A DNA stretch of 64,000 nucleotides. Origin: Phenylobacterium koreense (GTDB lineage: Bacteria > Pseudomonadota > Alphaproteobacteria > Caulobacterales > Caulobacteraceae). The stretch covers positions 1,860,001-1,924,000 of the forward strand of contig NZ_JBEPLU010000001.1 of assembly GCF_040545335.1 (NCBI RefSeq), in the 5' to 3' direction. Below are positions 24,361-33,339 of the stretch, in pieces. The notes beneath the pieces are model-generated. The model did not search any database, had not been told where the DNA came from, and saw only the letters and a list, made by a program, of their open reading frames with translations. Numbering within the stretch: position 1 is the stretch's first letter; every line of letters starts with the position of its first letter. Made by a program: the position numbers and the translations under genes.

Positions 24361-25977
24361 GTGGCCGACGCAGCCATCGCCGCACCGCCCCCGGCCCAGA
24401 CGGCGCCCGGCGGACATGTGACCGCTTCGGGCGAGGTCGACTGGCCGAAGATCTTCCTCGGCTTCGGGGGGATGGTGATCGGCCAGTTCATGGCGGTCCT
24501 GGACATCCAGATCGTCGCCTCGTCCCTCAGCCAGATCCAGGCTGGGGTCGGCGCCAGCGCCGACGAGATCAGTTGGATCCAGACCATCTACCTGCTGGCC
24601 GAGGTGGTGATCATTCCGCTCACCGCCTACCTGACCAAGATGTGGGGCACCCGGCCGGTCTATGTGGCCGCGGCGATCGGGTTCATCCTGACCTCGATCC
24701 TCACCGGCCTGACCACCAGCTTCGAGATGATGATCATCACCCGCGCCTTCCAGGGGCTGGCGGCGGGCGCGATGATCCCCTCCGTGTTCGCCACCGCCAT
24801 GACGGTGTTTCCGCCGGAAAAGCGGGTCACGGCCAACGTCATCGTCGGGGTGATCGTCACCCTGGCCCCAACCATCGGCCCGACCCTGGGCGGCCATCTG
24901 ACCGAGGCGTTGAACTGGCGGTGGCTGTTCTTCGTGAACGTTCCACCCGGCCTGCTGGTGATGTTCCTGGTCAGCCGCTACGGCGATTTCGACAAGGGCG
25001 ACCCTTCTCTGGCCAAAGGTATCGACTGGTTCGGCCTGGTGACCATGACCGTCTTCCTGCTCTCGATGCAGTACGTGCTGGAGGAGGGCTCGGGCGAGGG
25101 CTGGTTCGACGACGACCTGATCCTCTGGCTCACCGTGACGGCGGTGATCACCGGGGTGGTCTTCATCTGGCGTCAGCTCACCTACAGGCAGCCTATCGTC
25201 TCGCTGCGGCCGTTCACCGACAGGAACTTCACGCTCGGCTTCATGATGAACGCCGTCTCTGGGATGAGCCTGTTCGGCGGGACTTTCGTCTTGCCGCTGT
25301 TCCTGGGTCAGATCCGCCAGTACTCGGCGGCGGAGGTGGGCACCACCATGCTGGTCTCCGGCCTGGTCATGTTCGTCAGCGCCCCGGTGGCCGGCCGGCT
25401 GGTCCGGGCCATGGACCCGCGCATCCCGCTGGTGATCGGCTTTGGCCTGGCGGCCTACGGCGTCGGGCTCGGAATCCGGGTGACCGCCGAATGGGGCTTC
25501 TGGCAGTTCGCCGCCCTGCAGGCCATTCGCGGCCTGGGGGTGATGATCGCCATGATCGCCGCCCAGCAGCTCAGCGTCTCGACCTTGCCGGTTACCTTGA
25601 TGAAGGACGCCTCGGGCCTAGTGAACCTGATCCGCAATGTCGGCGGGGCGATCGGCCTGGCGATGCTGACCACGATCCTGTCCGACCAGACCGCCGTTCA
25701 CCTCTCCGAGCTGTCGGCCGGGATGAGCATCGCCAACCAGCAGGCGCAAGACATGCTGGCGGGCCTGACGTCGATGATGGAGATGCAGGGCGTGGCAGAC
25801 CCGAGCGGAGCGGCGCACAAGTTCCTGGGCATGGGCCTGCGGCGGGACGCCTCGGTGCTGGCCTTCGGCGACGCCTTCTATTTCCTGGCCATGGGGTGCG
25901 TGGTGGCGGCCCTGCTCGGCTTCACGGCGACGCCGGGCAAGGCTCCGCCGGCCACCGGCGGAGGGGGCGGCCACTGA
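24361..25977 (+). CDS. DHA2 family MFS drug efflux permease (EmrB type)
   Basis: 538 residues from a GTG start, with 14 predicted membrane helices as usual in DHA2 pumps. The family motifs are visible: LDIQIVASSLSQIQ in helix 1 (motif D1), the loop 2-3 region LTKMWGTRPVY (motif A) and the motif C-like segment IVTLAPTIGPTLGGHL in helix 5. The protein exports drugs by proton antiport together with the adaptor encoded upstream. The stop codon overlaps the start of the TetR gene (ATGA), so pump and regulator are translated together. Confidence 0.94.
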   Translation: MADAAIAAPPPAQTAPGGHVTASGEVDWPKIFLGFGGMVIGQFMAVLDIQIVASSLSQIQAGVGASADEISWIQTIYLLAEVVIIPLTAYLTKMWGTRPVYVAAAIGFILTSILTGLTTSFEMMIITRAFQGLAAGAMIPSVFATAMTVFPPEKRVTANVIVGVIVTLAPTIGPTLGGHLTEALNWRWLFFVNVPPGLLVMFLVSRYGDFDKGDPSLAKGIDWFGLVTMTVFLLSMQYVLEEGSGEGWFDDDLILWLTVTAVITGVVFIWRQLTYRQPIVSLRPFTDRNFTLGFMMNAVSGMSLFGGTFVLPLFLGQIRQYSAAEVGTTMLVSGLVMFVSAPVAGRLVRAMDPRIPLVIGFGLAAYGVGLGIRVTAEWGFWQFAALQAIRGLGVMIAMIAAQQLSVSTLPVTLMKDASGLVNLIRNVGGAIGLAMLTTILSDQTAVHLSELSAGMSIANQQAQDMLAGLTSMMEMQGVADPSGAAHKFLGMGLRRDASVLAFGDAFYFLAMGCVVAALLGFTATPGKAPPATGGGGGH

Positions 25978-26585
25978 TGGCCCGTCTCGCAGGGCAGATC
26001 GACCTGGCCAAGTCGGAGGCCATACTGGACGCGGCGGCGGCGGTGTTCGGCGAGCGGGGGCTGGCCGCCTCGATGGAGGAGATCGCCCGCCGCGCATCGG
26101 TCTCCAAGCAGACCATCTACAACCACTACGGCTCCAAGCCTGAGCTCATCCGTGCGCTGGTGGCGCGACGGGTTTCGGAGATCACCGCCCCGCTGATGGA
26201 GCCGTCGGCGGCCGAGCGCCCCGAGGAGGCGCTCACCGCCTTCGGCCGCTTCATGATCGCGGCGGTCGAGAACCCGCGGGGCCTTTCGATGCTGCGCATG
26301 GCGGTGGAGAGCGCCGCCGACCAGCCGGACGTGGCGCGAGCCTTCTTCGAGGCGGGGCCGGCGACCTCGCGCCGACGGCTCGCCGACTTCCTGCGGATGG
26401 AGACTCAGGCCGGCCGGCTGGCGATCGACGATCCGGAACTGGCGGCCGAGTTCTTCGCCAGCATGGTCATCGGCTCGCGCCAACTCGGGAATCTGTTAGG
26501 CGCGCGCCGCGACCTGAGCGAGGCGCAGATCGAGGCCATCGCCCTCGAGGCGACGCGGCGTTTCCTGCGGGCCTACGCGGCCTAG
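25977..26585 (+). CDS. TetR/AcrR family repressor of the efflux operon
   Basis: 202 residues from ATG 25977. The N-terminal helix-turn-helix (AAVFGERGLAASMEEIARRA, SVSKQTIYNHYGSKPELIRA) is typical of TetR regulators, and the C-terminal ligand domain resembles TetR_C types with a conserved RMAVESA...P. Its position as the last, overlapping gene of the operon suggests that it represses the operon and is released by a pump substrate. The inverted repeat at 23193-23213 is a plausible target. Confidence 0.92.
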   Translation: MARLAGQIDLAKSEAILDAAAAVFGERGLAASMEEIARRASVSKQTIYNHYGSKPELIRALVARRVSEITAPLMEPSAAERPEEALTAFGRFMIAAVENPRGLSMLRMAVESAADQPDVARAFFEAGPATSRRRLADFLRMETQAGRLAIDDPELAAEFFASMVIGSRQLGNLLGARRDLSEAQIEAIALEATRRFLRAYAA

Positions 26586-26703
26586 GAGCCGCCGGTCCCC
26601 ACCCTGGCGTGTGACGCCTTTTCGGAAACAACCTTCACCGAACGGTGATCCTGCCGACATCTGCGTCGTCCATGACCTTCTCTTTCTTAACGGGAGAGAA
26701 ACC

Positions 26704-27360
26704 ATGTCTATTAAGATTTCGGGCCTCGCCGCGCTTGCCACCGCCGCCGCGCTGTTTGCCGCTCCGGCTTCGGCCGCGGTCATCACGCCGGTCAGCGTCA
26801 CCGCCTCCAACACCTTCCTGCTGTTCGGGGAGTACAAGGCCGAGAACCTGATCAACGGCAGCGGGATGGTCGGCGACCAGCACGACGCCAACTACGCCAA
26901 CATGTGGATGACCGACCTGTCGGTGGACGCCGCGACCCTGACCTTCGACCTGGGCGGACTCTACCAGCTCTCGTCGGTCGACGTCTGGAACTACAATTTC
27001 GGCAAGGAGGAGTTCGCCTCCACCCTGGACCGCGCCGCCAAGGCCTTCACCCTGGCCATCTCCACCGACGGCGTGAGTTTCACCGACGTGCTGTCCGGCG
27101 AGTTCGCCCGCGGCGCCGGGGAGCTGCTGGGCGCCGAGACCTTCGGCCTTTCGGGCCAGGCCCGCTATGTGCAGCTCAGCCTTTCCGGCAATCACCAGCA
27201 GTACCCGGAAATCTACGGCTATGCCCCGGTCGGTCTGTCGGAAGTGCGCTTCGGCGGCTCGTCGGCGCCGGAACCGGCGACCTGGGCGATGCTGATCGCC
27301 GGCTTCGGCCTGGTCGGCGGCGTCATCCGCACCCGTCGCACCCAGCCGCGCTTGGCCTGA
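26704..27360 (+). CDS. PEP-CTERM sorting domain protein with discoidin-like domain
   Basis: 218 residues from ATG 26704. A Sec signal peptide (1-24, ending ASA) precedes a domain with the F5/8 type C (discoidin) look: AENLINGSG, LTFDLGGLYQLSSVDVWNY, FTLAISTDG and RYVQLSLSG. The C-terminus is a PEP-CTERM tail: PEPATWAMLIAGFGLVGG followed by a basic end, the form recognised by exosortase. Mature proteins are surface-attached or secreted and often linked to exopolysaccharide. No exosortase gene is in the window. Confidence 0.85.
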   Translation: MSIKISGLAALATAAALFAAPASAAVITPVSVTASNTFLLFGEYKAENLINGSGMVGDQHDANYANMWMTDLSVDAATLTFDLGGLYQLSSVDVWNYNFGKEEFASTLDRAAKAFTLAISTDGVSFTDVLSGEFARGAGELLGAETFGLSGQARYVQLSLSGNHQQYPEIYGYAPVGLSEVRFGGSSAPEPATWAMLIAGFGLVGGVIRTRRTQPRLA

Positions 27361-27368
27361 GGCTTCAG

Positions 27369-27974
27369 TCAGGGCGCGGTGAGCGGCTCCCAGGCCGCCA
27401 TCGCATTCCGAGCGATCTTCAGCAGGGCGTCTTCGCTGGCGCCGTCTCGGGCCTGGACGGACATGCCCTGTTGGACGGTCACGAAGAAGGCGGCGAGGGC
27501 GGCGGGGTCCACCCGCCCCGGCAACTCGCCGCTTTCCACCGCTCGCCGGAAATGGGCCTCCAGGGCGCACTGACCGTCCACGCGCCGCTCCCGTAGCGCC
27601 CTGCAGACGCTCTCGCTGGCCTGGGTCGCGTTGAGCTGGCTGAGGACCACCATGCAGCCGCGCGGCTTGTCCGGGCGCGAGAAGGTGCGGGCGGTTGCGG
27701 TCAGGAAACCCTCAGCGGCCTCACGCGCCGTGGCTGCAGTCTCGACGGCGCTCCAGATCTCCGGGCCCTCCACGGCGCCATAGAGATCGACCGCCTGGCG
27801 GAACAGCTCCTCCTTGGAGCCGAAGGCGGCATAGAGGCTGGGCGATCCGATCCCCATGGCCGAGGTCAGATCGCTGATCGACGCGCCCTCGTAACCGCGC
27901 GCCCAAAACACCTCCATGGCGCGGGACAGCGCGGCGTCGCGATCGAAACTGCGGGGGCGGCCCCTTTCAGCCAT
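27369..27974 (-). CDS. TetR/AcrR family transcriptional regulator
   Basis: 201 residues. The DNA-binding part reads RGRPRSFDRDAALSRAMEVF, then WARGYEGASISDLTSAMGIG and SPSLYAAFGSKEELF, a standard TetR HTH. The gene is divergent from an SDR gene, and the 90 bases between contain a perfect TATAAT -10 for this gene and two TGTATCGRTC boxes, one next to each start. This is the usual layout for a repressor controlling itself and the divergent oxidoreductase. Confidence 0.92.
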   Translation of the reverse strand: MAERGRPRSFDRDAALSRAMEVFWARGYEGASISDLTSAMGIGSPSLYAAFGSKEELFRQAVDLYGAVEGPEIWSAVETAATAREAAEGFLTATARTFSRPDKPRGCMVVLSQLNATQASESVCRALRERRVDGQCALEAHFRRAVESGELPGRVDPAALAAFFVTVQQGMSVQARDGASEDALLKIARNAMAAWEPLTAP

Positions 27975-27987
27975 CCGAATTCCTTTC

Positions 27988-28060
27988 TGTATCGGTCATT
28001 ATATAAATCGCTTGACGGCCGTCGGCAACGGTGGGATTCGATTTTGTATCGATCGACACA
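27988..28060. promoter_or_regulatory. Divergent promoter/operator region of tetR and SDR
   Basis: TGTATCGATCGACACA at 28045-28060 is a nearly perfect 16-bp inverted repeat (TGTATCGATCGATACA-like). TGTATCGGTCATTATA at 27988-28003 shares the left half. The minus strand carries TATAAT at 27998-28003, overlapping the second box, as -10 of the tetR gene. A TTGACG at 28012-28017 could be -35 for the SDR gene. Confidence 0.5.
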
Positions 28061-28063
28061 GAA

Positions 28064-28819
28064 ATGGAGTTTCCCGTGTCAAATCTTTCCGGAAAGCGCG
28101 CCCTGGTGACTGGCGCGAGCCGAGGAATCGGCGCCGCCATCGCCTTGCGGCTGGCGCAGGACGGCGCGGACGTCGCCATCACCTTCGAACGCTCGAAGGA
28201 GCGGGCGGACGAGCTTGTCAGCAGGATCGAAGGCTTGGGGCGCAGGGCCCTGGCGATTCAGGCCGACAGCGCCGACCCGGCCGCGGTGAAGGCGGCGGTG
28301 GATTGGGCGGCCGCCGAACTGGGCGGGCTGGACATCCTGGTCAACAATGCAGGGATCGCGCGGGGCGTGGGGCCGGTGGAAGGCTGGACAGTAGAGGACG
28401 TCGACCAACTGCTGGCCGTGAACGTGCGCGGCGTGATCCTGGCCTCGCAGGCGGCCGCGGCTCATCTGCCGCCGGGCGGCCGGATCATCAATATCGGCTC
28501 GAACCTGGCCGAGCAGGTGCCGACCCCGGGGCTCACCCTCTATTCGATGACCAAGTCGGCCCTGCTGTCCTTCACCAAGGGACTGGCGCGCGACCTTGGT
28601 CCGCGTGGGGTCACGGTGAACCTGGTCCATCCGGGGTCGACCAATACGGACATGAACCCGGCCGATGGGGAGGGGGCCGACGCCCAGCGCGGCCGCATGG
28701 CGATTCCCGAATATGGCCGGCCCGAAGACATCGCCAGCATGGTCGCCTGGATCGCCGGCCCCGAGAGCCGCTTCGCCAATGGCGCCGGCTTCACCGTGGA
28801 TGGCGGCGCCAACGCGTAA
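28064..28819 (+). CDS. Short-chain dehydrogenase/reductase (SDR)
   Basis: 251 residues from ATG 28064; GTG 28076 is an alternative start and would leave the operator box clear of the ribosome site. TGASRGIG is the NAD(P)-binding motif, NNAG follows strand 4, and Ser/Tyr/Lys catalytic residues appear as NIGSN and YSMTKSA. The C-terminus FTVDGGANA is typical of classical SDRs related to FabG. Divergence from a TetR gene and an intervening operator suggest inducible expression; the substrate is unknown. Confidence 0.9.
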   Translation: MEFPVSNLSGKRALVTGASRGIGAAIALRLAQDGADVAITFERSKERADELVSRIEGLGRRALAIQADSADPAAVKAAVDWAAAELGGLDILVNNAGIARGVGPVEGWTVEDVDQLLAVNVRGVILASQAAAAHLPPGGRIINIGSNLAEQVPTPGLTLYSMTKSALLSFTKGLARDLGPRGVTVNLVHPGSTNTDMNPADGEGADAQRGRMAIPEYGRPEDIASMVAWIAGPESRFANGAGFTVDGGANA

Positions 28820-28822
28820 GCG

Positions 28823-29641
28823 TCAGCCCTCGCTGTCGGACGCCAGGCCCATGATGTGGAAGCCCGCATCGACGTGAACCACCTCGCCGGTGGTCGACAG
28901 GCCGAGGTCCGACAGTAGCCAGAGGGCGCAGCCGGCGACGCCTTCCATCGAGGTGTCCTCGCCCAGGGCCGACATGGCCCGGCCCTGGGCCAGCATCGAG
29001 CGGCCGCCGGAAATGCCGGCCAGGGACAGGGTCTTCATCGCTCCGGCGGAGATGGCGTTGACGCGGATCCTGCGGGGCCCGAGGTCGCGGGCCGCATAGC
29101 GGGTGGCCGCCTCCAGGCCGGCCTTGGCCACGCCCATGGTATTGTAGTTCGGGATCGCGCGCTCGGACCCCAGATAGGTCATGGTGACGATCGAACCGCC
29201 GTTCGGCATCAGCTTGGCCGCGCGGCGGGCGCAGTCCACGAACGAGAAGATCGAGATGTCCATGGCGCGCAGGAAGCCCTCGCGCGTGGTGTTGTCGACG
29301 AACGAGCCCTTCAACTCGTCCTTGTTGGCGAAGGCGATCGAGTGGAGGAAGAAGTCGATCGTCCCGTGGGCCTTCTCGATGGCTTCGAAGGCCGTGTCCA
29401 TGGAGGCGTCGTCGGTGACGTCGGCCGGGACGATGGCCTTGGCGCCGACGCTTTCGGCCAGGGGCTGCACCCGGCGTTCCATGCCCGGCAAATGCAGGAA
29501 GCTGAGCTCGGCGCCCTGGGCGGCGAGCTGCGAGGCGATGCCCCAGGCGATCGACTGGTGGTTCGCGACCCCCGTGATCACGCCCTTCTTGCCCTTCATC
29601 AGGTCGCCCTTGGGCATCTGATATTCGTCGGCCACGCGCAT
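28823..29641 (-). CDS. fabI: Enoyl-[acyl-carrier-protein] reductase (NADH)
   Basis: 272 residues from ATG 29641, the family size. FabI reduces trans-2-enoyl-ACP, the last step of each fatty-acid elongation cycle, and is the triclosan target. The modified nucleotide-binding motif GVANHQSIAWGIA and the Y-x6-K catalytic pair in YNTMGVAKA are present. It follows fabB after a 218-base spacer that contains a dispersed repeat, so it may be part of the fabA-fabB-fabI transcript or have its own promoter. Convergent with the SDR gene (three bases between stops). Confidence 0.95.
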   Translation of the reverse strand: MRVADEYQMPKGDLMKGKKGVITGVANHQSIAWGIASQLAAQGAELSFLHLPGMERRVQPLAESVGAKAIVPADVTDDASMDTAFEAIEKAHGTIDFFLHSIAFANKDELKGSFVDNTTREGFLRAMDISIFSFVDCARRAAKLMPNGGSIVTMTYLGSERAIPNYNTMGVAKAGLEAATRYAARDLGPRRIRVNAISAGAMKTLSLAGISGGRSMLAQGRAMSALGEDTSMEGVAGCALWLLSDLGLSTTGEVVHVDAGFHIMGLASDSEG

Positions 29642-29725
29642 CTCCTCGGCGTTTCCAGAGTTTGCGGGGTTTGTGGACGGGCGGAGGCGGGGGCGCAAGG
29701 TGGAAGCGAATCGCCGCCTCTTGCT

Positions 29726-29860
29726 TAGATGCTCGGGGGAGCTGTCAGCCGCAGGGTCACTGAGGGGCCTTCACGGCAAGGGGAGACCGCCTGCGGCGGC
29801 CCCCTCCGTCTCGGCGCTGCACGCCGATCCACCTCCCCCGGCGGGAGAGAATCGCCCTTT
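29726..29860. repeat. Dispersed GC-rich hairpin repeat, copy 1
   Basis: The spacer between fabB and fabI contains GGGGGAGCTGTCAGC, a short loop, and TCACTGAGGGGCC (29735-29769), followed by CCGCCTGCGGCGGCC and ACCTCCCCCGGCGGGAG hairpins. The same GGGGGAGCTGTC...GAC.GAGGGG core occurs at 41181-41213 (opposite strand) and 63711-63743. It is non-coding and found only between genes. Confidence 0.7.
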
Positions 29861-31071
29861 TAGACCCGGGCCATCACCAGGCAGCCGTTGGTGCCGCCGA
29901 AGCCGAAGGAGTTCGACATCACGGTTTCGAGCTGGACGTCCTTGCGCTCGCGCAGGATCGGCAGGTCGGCGAACTCGGGGTCGAGGTTTTCGATGTGCGC
30001 GCTCTCGGCGGCGAAGCCGTTGTTCAGCATCAGGAGGCTGTAGATCGCCTCCTGCGCGCCCGCCGCGCCCAGGCTGTGGCCGGTGAGGGACTTGGTCGAG
30101 GAGATCAGCGGTACGTCGGCGCCGAACACCTCGCGCACCGCGCCCATTTCCTTGACGTCGCCGACCGGGGTCGAGGTGCCATGCGGGTTCAGGTAGTCGA
30201 TCCTGCGCCCGCCAAGGTCGGCCATGGCCAGGCGCATGCAGCGCGCCGCGCCTTCGCCCGACGGGGCGACCATGTCGAAGCCGTCGGAGTTGGCGGCATA
30301 GCCGACGATCTCGCCGTAGATCTTGGCGCCGCGGGCCTTGGCCCGTTCGTATTCCTCGAGCACCACGATCCCCGAACCGCCGGCGATGACGAAGCCGTCG
30401 CGGTCCTTGTCATAGGCGCGGCTGGCGGTGGCCGGGCGATCGTTGAAGTTCGAGCTCATGGCGCCCATGGCGTCGAACAGCACGCTGAGCGACCAGTCCA
30501 GCTCCTCGGCGCCGCCGGCGAACATCACGTCCTGCTTGCCCATCAGGATCTGCTCGTACCCTGCGCCGATGCAGTGGGTGGAGGTGGCGCAGGCCGACGC
30601 GATCGAGAAGTTCAGCCCCTTGATCTTGAACCAGGTGGCCAGGGTCGCGGAGGCGCCCGAGCTCATCGCCTTGGGCACCGCGAAGGGGCCGACCCGCTTG
30701 GGGCCACGTTCCTTGGCGGTGTGGGCCGCCTCGATGATCGACTTGGTGGACGGGCCGCCCGAGCCGACGATCAGGCCGGTGCGCTCGTTGGAGACGTCGG
30801 CCTCTTCCAGGCCGGAATCGGCGATGGCCTGTTCCATGGCGATGTGGCCGAAGGCAGTGCCCTGGGCCAGGAACCGCGCGGCGCGGCGGTCGACCATCGA
30901 CTCCCAGTCGATGTCGGGCGAGGCGTGAACCTGCGAGCGGAAGCCGAGCTCCGCATACTGGGGCGAGAAGCTGACGCCCGACTTGGCTTCGCGCAGCGAG
31001 GCGAGGACCTCGTTGGCGTTGTTGCCAATGGACGAGACGATACCGATCCCGGTGACGACGACACGGCGCAT
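29860..31071 (-). CDS. fabB: 3-oxoacyl-[acyl-carrier-protein] synthase I
   Basis: 403 residues. The thiolase-fold Cys-His-His triad is complete: Cys in [12 protein letters not shown], His in [11 protein letters not shown] and His in [16 protein letters not shown]. The close match to KAS I rather than KAS II, and position directly after fabA, identify it as FabB, which elongates cis-3-decenoyl-ACP made by FabA and thereby sets unsaturated fatty acid content. A 18-base spacing to fabA supports co-transcription. Confidence 0.95.
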   Translation of the reverse strand: MRRVVVTGIGIVSSIGNNANEVLASLREAKSGVSFSPQYAELGFRSQVHASPDIDWESMVDRRAARFLAQGTAFGHIAMEQAIADSGLEEADVSNERTGLIVGSGGPSTKSIIEAAHTAKERGPKRVGPFAVPKAMSSGASATLATWFKIKGLNFSIASACATSTHCIGAGYEQILMGKQDVMFAGGAEELDWSLSVLFDAMGAMSSNFNDRPATASRAYDKDRDGFVIAGGSGIVVLEEYERAKARGAKIYGEIVGYAANSDGFDMVAPSGEGAARCMRLAMADLGGRRIDYLNPHGTSTPVGDVKEMGAVREVFGADVPLISSTKSLTGHSLGAAGAQEAIYSLLMLNNGFAAESAHIENLDPEFADLPILRERKDVQLETVMSNSFGFGGTNGCLVMARV

Positions 31072-31089
31072 GAACTTATTTCCGTCTTC

Positions 31090-31617
31090 TCAGCCGAGGT
31101 CCTTGGCGTCGAACAGTCCGACGCGCAGGTCCTTCGCCTCGTAGATAATCTTACCGTCGGCCTCGAGCACGCCATCGCCGATGCCCATGACCAGCTTGCG
31201 GATGATCACGCGCTTCAGGTCGATCCGGTAGATCAGCTTGGAGACCTTGGGGGTGACCTGGCCGGTGAACTTCACCTCGCCGACGCCGAGGGCGCGGCCC
31301 TTGCCGGGCGCGCCGGACCAACCGAGGAAGAAGCCGACCAGCTGCCACATGGCGTCGAGGCCCAGGCAGCCGGGCATGACCGGGTCATTGATAAAGTGGC
31401 ACTGGAAGAACCAGAGGTCGGGATTGATGTCGAGCTCGGCTTCCACATAGCCCTTGCCATGCGCACCGCCGTCTTCCGTGATCTTCACGATCCGGTCGAA
31501 CATCAGCATCGGCGGCACCGGCAGTTGCGCGTTGCCGGGGCCGAACATCTCGCCTCTGCCGCAGGCCAGCAGCTCTTCGAGATTGTAGTGGTCCTTGGCC
31601 TTGGCGCCCTGGATCAT
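31090..31617 (-). CDS. fabA: 3-hydroxydecanoyl-ACP dehydratase/isomerase
   Basis: 175 residues with a hotdog fold. The catalytic His lies in [20 protein letters not shown] and the catalytic Asp in the same conserved helix (LDAMWQL). FabA dehydrates 3-hydroxydecanoyl-ACP and isomerises the double bond to cis-3, the branch point to unsaturated fatty acids. First gene of the fabA-fabB(-fabI) set. No FadR/FabR-type site could be recognised upstream. Confidence 0.96.
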   Translation of the reverse strand: MIQGAKAKDHYNLEELLACGRGEMFGPGNAQLPVPPMLMFDRIVKITEDGGAHGKGYVEAELDINPDLWFFQCHFINDPVMPGCLGLDAMWQLVGFFLGWSGAPGKGRALGVGEVKFTGQVTPKVSKLIYRIDLKRVIIRKLVMGIGDGVLEADGKIIYEAKDLRVGLFDAKDLG

Positions 31618-31695
31618 GCTTCGCTTTCTGGTGGCGGCCCTGTCCGGGCCAATGGATTCGTTTGGAAATGGGCCTAGCAGAGCCGGCCGCCCGGC

Positions 31696-32271
31696 TCAAC
31701 GCTTCCGGGACGCCACCGGCCGGCCGAGCTTGCACTGGATGGCGTCGGACACGCCCCACAGCTCGGACGCCGGCGCCCAGCCGGAAACCCCGCCGGCCTT
31801 GACCTTGCACCAGCCCTTCTCGCAACCCTTGGGGAGCTGGGCGATGGAGCGCGGGGCCAGATAGGCGATGATCTCGGCCTCGGCTCGCGGATGCTTGTGC
31901 AGGGCCAGGCGCTCGGGCTTGGCGCGCATCACGTTGTTTTCGCCGCTGGTCAGCCGTCGGTGGACCCAGGCCACGCCGCCTTCGGGATCGCAGATGCGCC
32001 GCCACTCCGTGTTCTCGGCGATCACCTGAACCGGCAGGCCCTTGGCATGATAGACCCAGAGCAGCTTGTGGTCCTCGCCGGGGCCCGCGCGGGCATAGAC
32101 CTTGTCGAATTTGAGCGCGACGTAACGCGGCACAGGCTGGCCGGAGGGGGTTTGCCGGGGCGCGGCCTGCGCGACGGGCGCGCAGACGGCCGCGAGCAGC
32201 GCCAACGTCAAAATAATGAGCGTCGCCGTCTTCGGCTGCGTGTTCGTTCGAGGCTCGCCTTGGCCGTCCAT
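31696..32271 (-). CDS. Secreted protein with two bacterial SH3-like domains
   Basis: 191 residues from ATG 32271. A signal peptide (hydrophobic stretch about 18-36, ending AQAA) is followed by two SH3-like modules of about 60 residues: YVALKFDKVYARAGPGEDHK to GVAWVHRRLT, and ALHKHPRAEAEIIAYLAPRS to GVSGWAPASELWG. Such proteins are usually periplasmic and bind peptidoglycan or other wall components. It is divergent from the 2-hydroxyacid dehydrogenase gene with 77 bases between. Confidence 0.85.
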   Translation of the reverse strand: MDGQGEPRTNTQPKTATLIILTLALLAAVCAPVAQAAPRQTPSGQPVPRYVALKFDKVYARAGPGEDHKLLWVYHAKGLPVQVIAENTEWRRICDPEGGVAWVHRRLTSGENNVMRAKPERLALHKHPRAEAEIIAYLAPRSIAQLPKGCEKGWCKVKAGGVSGWAPASELWGVSDAIQCKLGRPVASRKR

Positions 32272-32348
32272 GGGGGCTTTGCTAGAGGTTCTGGGATACA
32301 AAGCAAGGCGCGCCGCGCGCAGTTAAAGAATCCTTTCCAAAGACGCCT

Positions 32349-33335
32349 ATGCCAGCTCGCAAGCCCAAGGTCATCGTCACCCGCAAACTCCCGGACCAGG
32401 TGGAGACGCGGATGCGCGAACTGTTCGACACCGAGCTGAACCTGACCGACGCCCCGATGGATCGCGACGCCCTGCTGCAGGCGGTGGCGCGGGCCGACGC
32501 CATCGTGCCGACCATCACCGACGCGATCGACGGCGAGCTGATCGCCGCCGCCGGCGACCAGTTGAAGCTGATCGCCAATTTCGGGGCGGGGGTCGATCAC
32601 ATCGACGTGGCGGCCGCGACCGAGCGCGGCATCGCGGTGACCAATACGCCAGGCGTCCTGACGGAGGACACCGCCGACCTGACCATGGCCCTGATCATGG
32701 CGGTCTCGCGCCGCATCGTCGAAGGGGCGAACGTGGTGCAGGCCGGCCAGTTCACCGGCTGGACCCCGACCTGGATGATGGGCCGGCGGGTCAACGGCAA
32801 GCGGCTGGGGATCATCGGCATGGGCCGGATCGGCCAGGCGGTGGCGCGCCGCGCCCGGGCCTTCGGCATGCAGATCCACTATCACAACCGCAAGCCGGTC
32901 AGTCACGTGATCGCCCAGGAGCTGGAGGCGACCTACTGGGAAAGCCTCGACCAGATGCTGGCGCGGATGGACATCATCTCGGTGAACTGCCCGCACACGC
33001 CGGCGACCTATCACCTGCTGTCGGCGCGGCGGCTGAAGCTGATGCAGCCGCATGCGGTGATCGTGAACACCGCCCGCGGCGGGATCATCGACGAGGCGGC
33101 CCTGGCCGAACTGCTGGCCACGAACCTGATCGCCGGGGCGGGCCTTGACGTCTTCGAGTTCGAGCCGGCGATCAATCCCAAGCTCCTGAACCTGCCCAAC
33201 GCCGTGCTGCTGCCGCACCTGGGATCGGCGACGGTCGAGGCGCGGATCGACATGGGCGAGAAGGTGATCATCAACCTCAAGACCTGGATGGACGGCCATC
33301 GTCCGCCCGACCGGGTGCTGATGTCGATGCTCTAG
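32349..33335 (+). CDS. D-2-hydroxyacid dehydrogenase (glyoxylate/hydroxypyruvate reductase type)
   Basis: 328 residues. GMGRIGQAVARRARAFGMQI is the NAD(P)-binding motif, and the catalytic Arg-Glu-His set appears in VNTARGGIIDE, the glutamate after it, and LPHLGSATVEAR. The SATxEAR/N ending and length point to GyaR-like glyoxylate/hydroxypyruvate reductases rather than SerA, which has a C-terminal regulatory domain. Substrate preference is inferred from family only. Confidence 0.9.
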   Translation: MPARKPKVIVTRKLPDQVETRMRELFDTELNLTDAPMDRDALLQAVARADAIVPTITDAIDGELIAAAGDQLKLIANFGAGVDHIDVAAATERGIAVTNTPGVLTEDTADLTMALIMAVSRRIVEGANVVQAGQFTGWTPTWMMGRRVNGKRLGIIGMGRIGQAVARRARAFGMQIHYHNRKPVSHVIAQELEATYWESLDQMLARMDIISVNCPHTPATYHLLSARRLKLMQPHAVIVNTARGGIIDEAALAELLATNLIAGAGLDVFEFEPAINPKLLNLPNAVLLPHLGSATVEARIDMGEKVIINLKTWMDGHRPPDRVLMSML

Positions 33336-33339
33336 GAGC

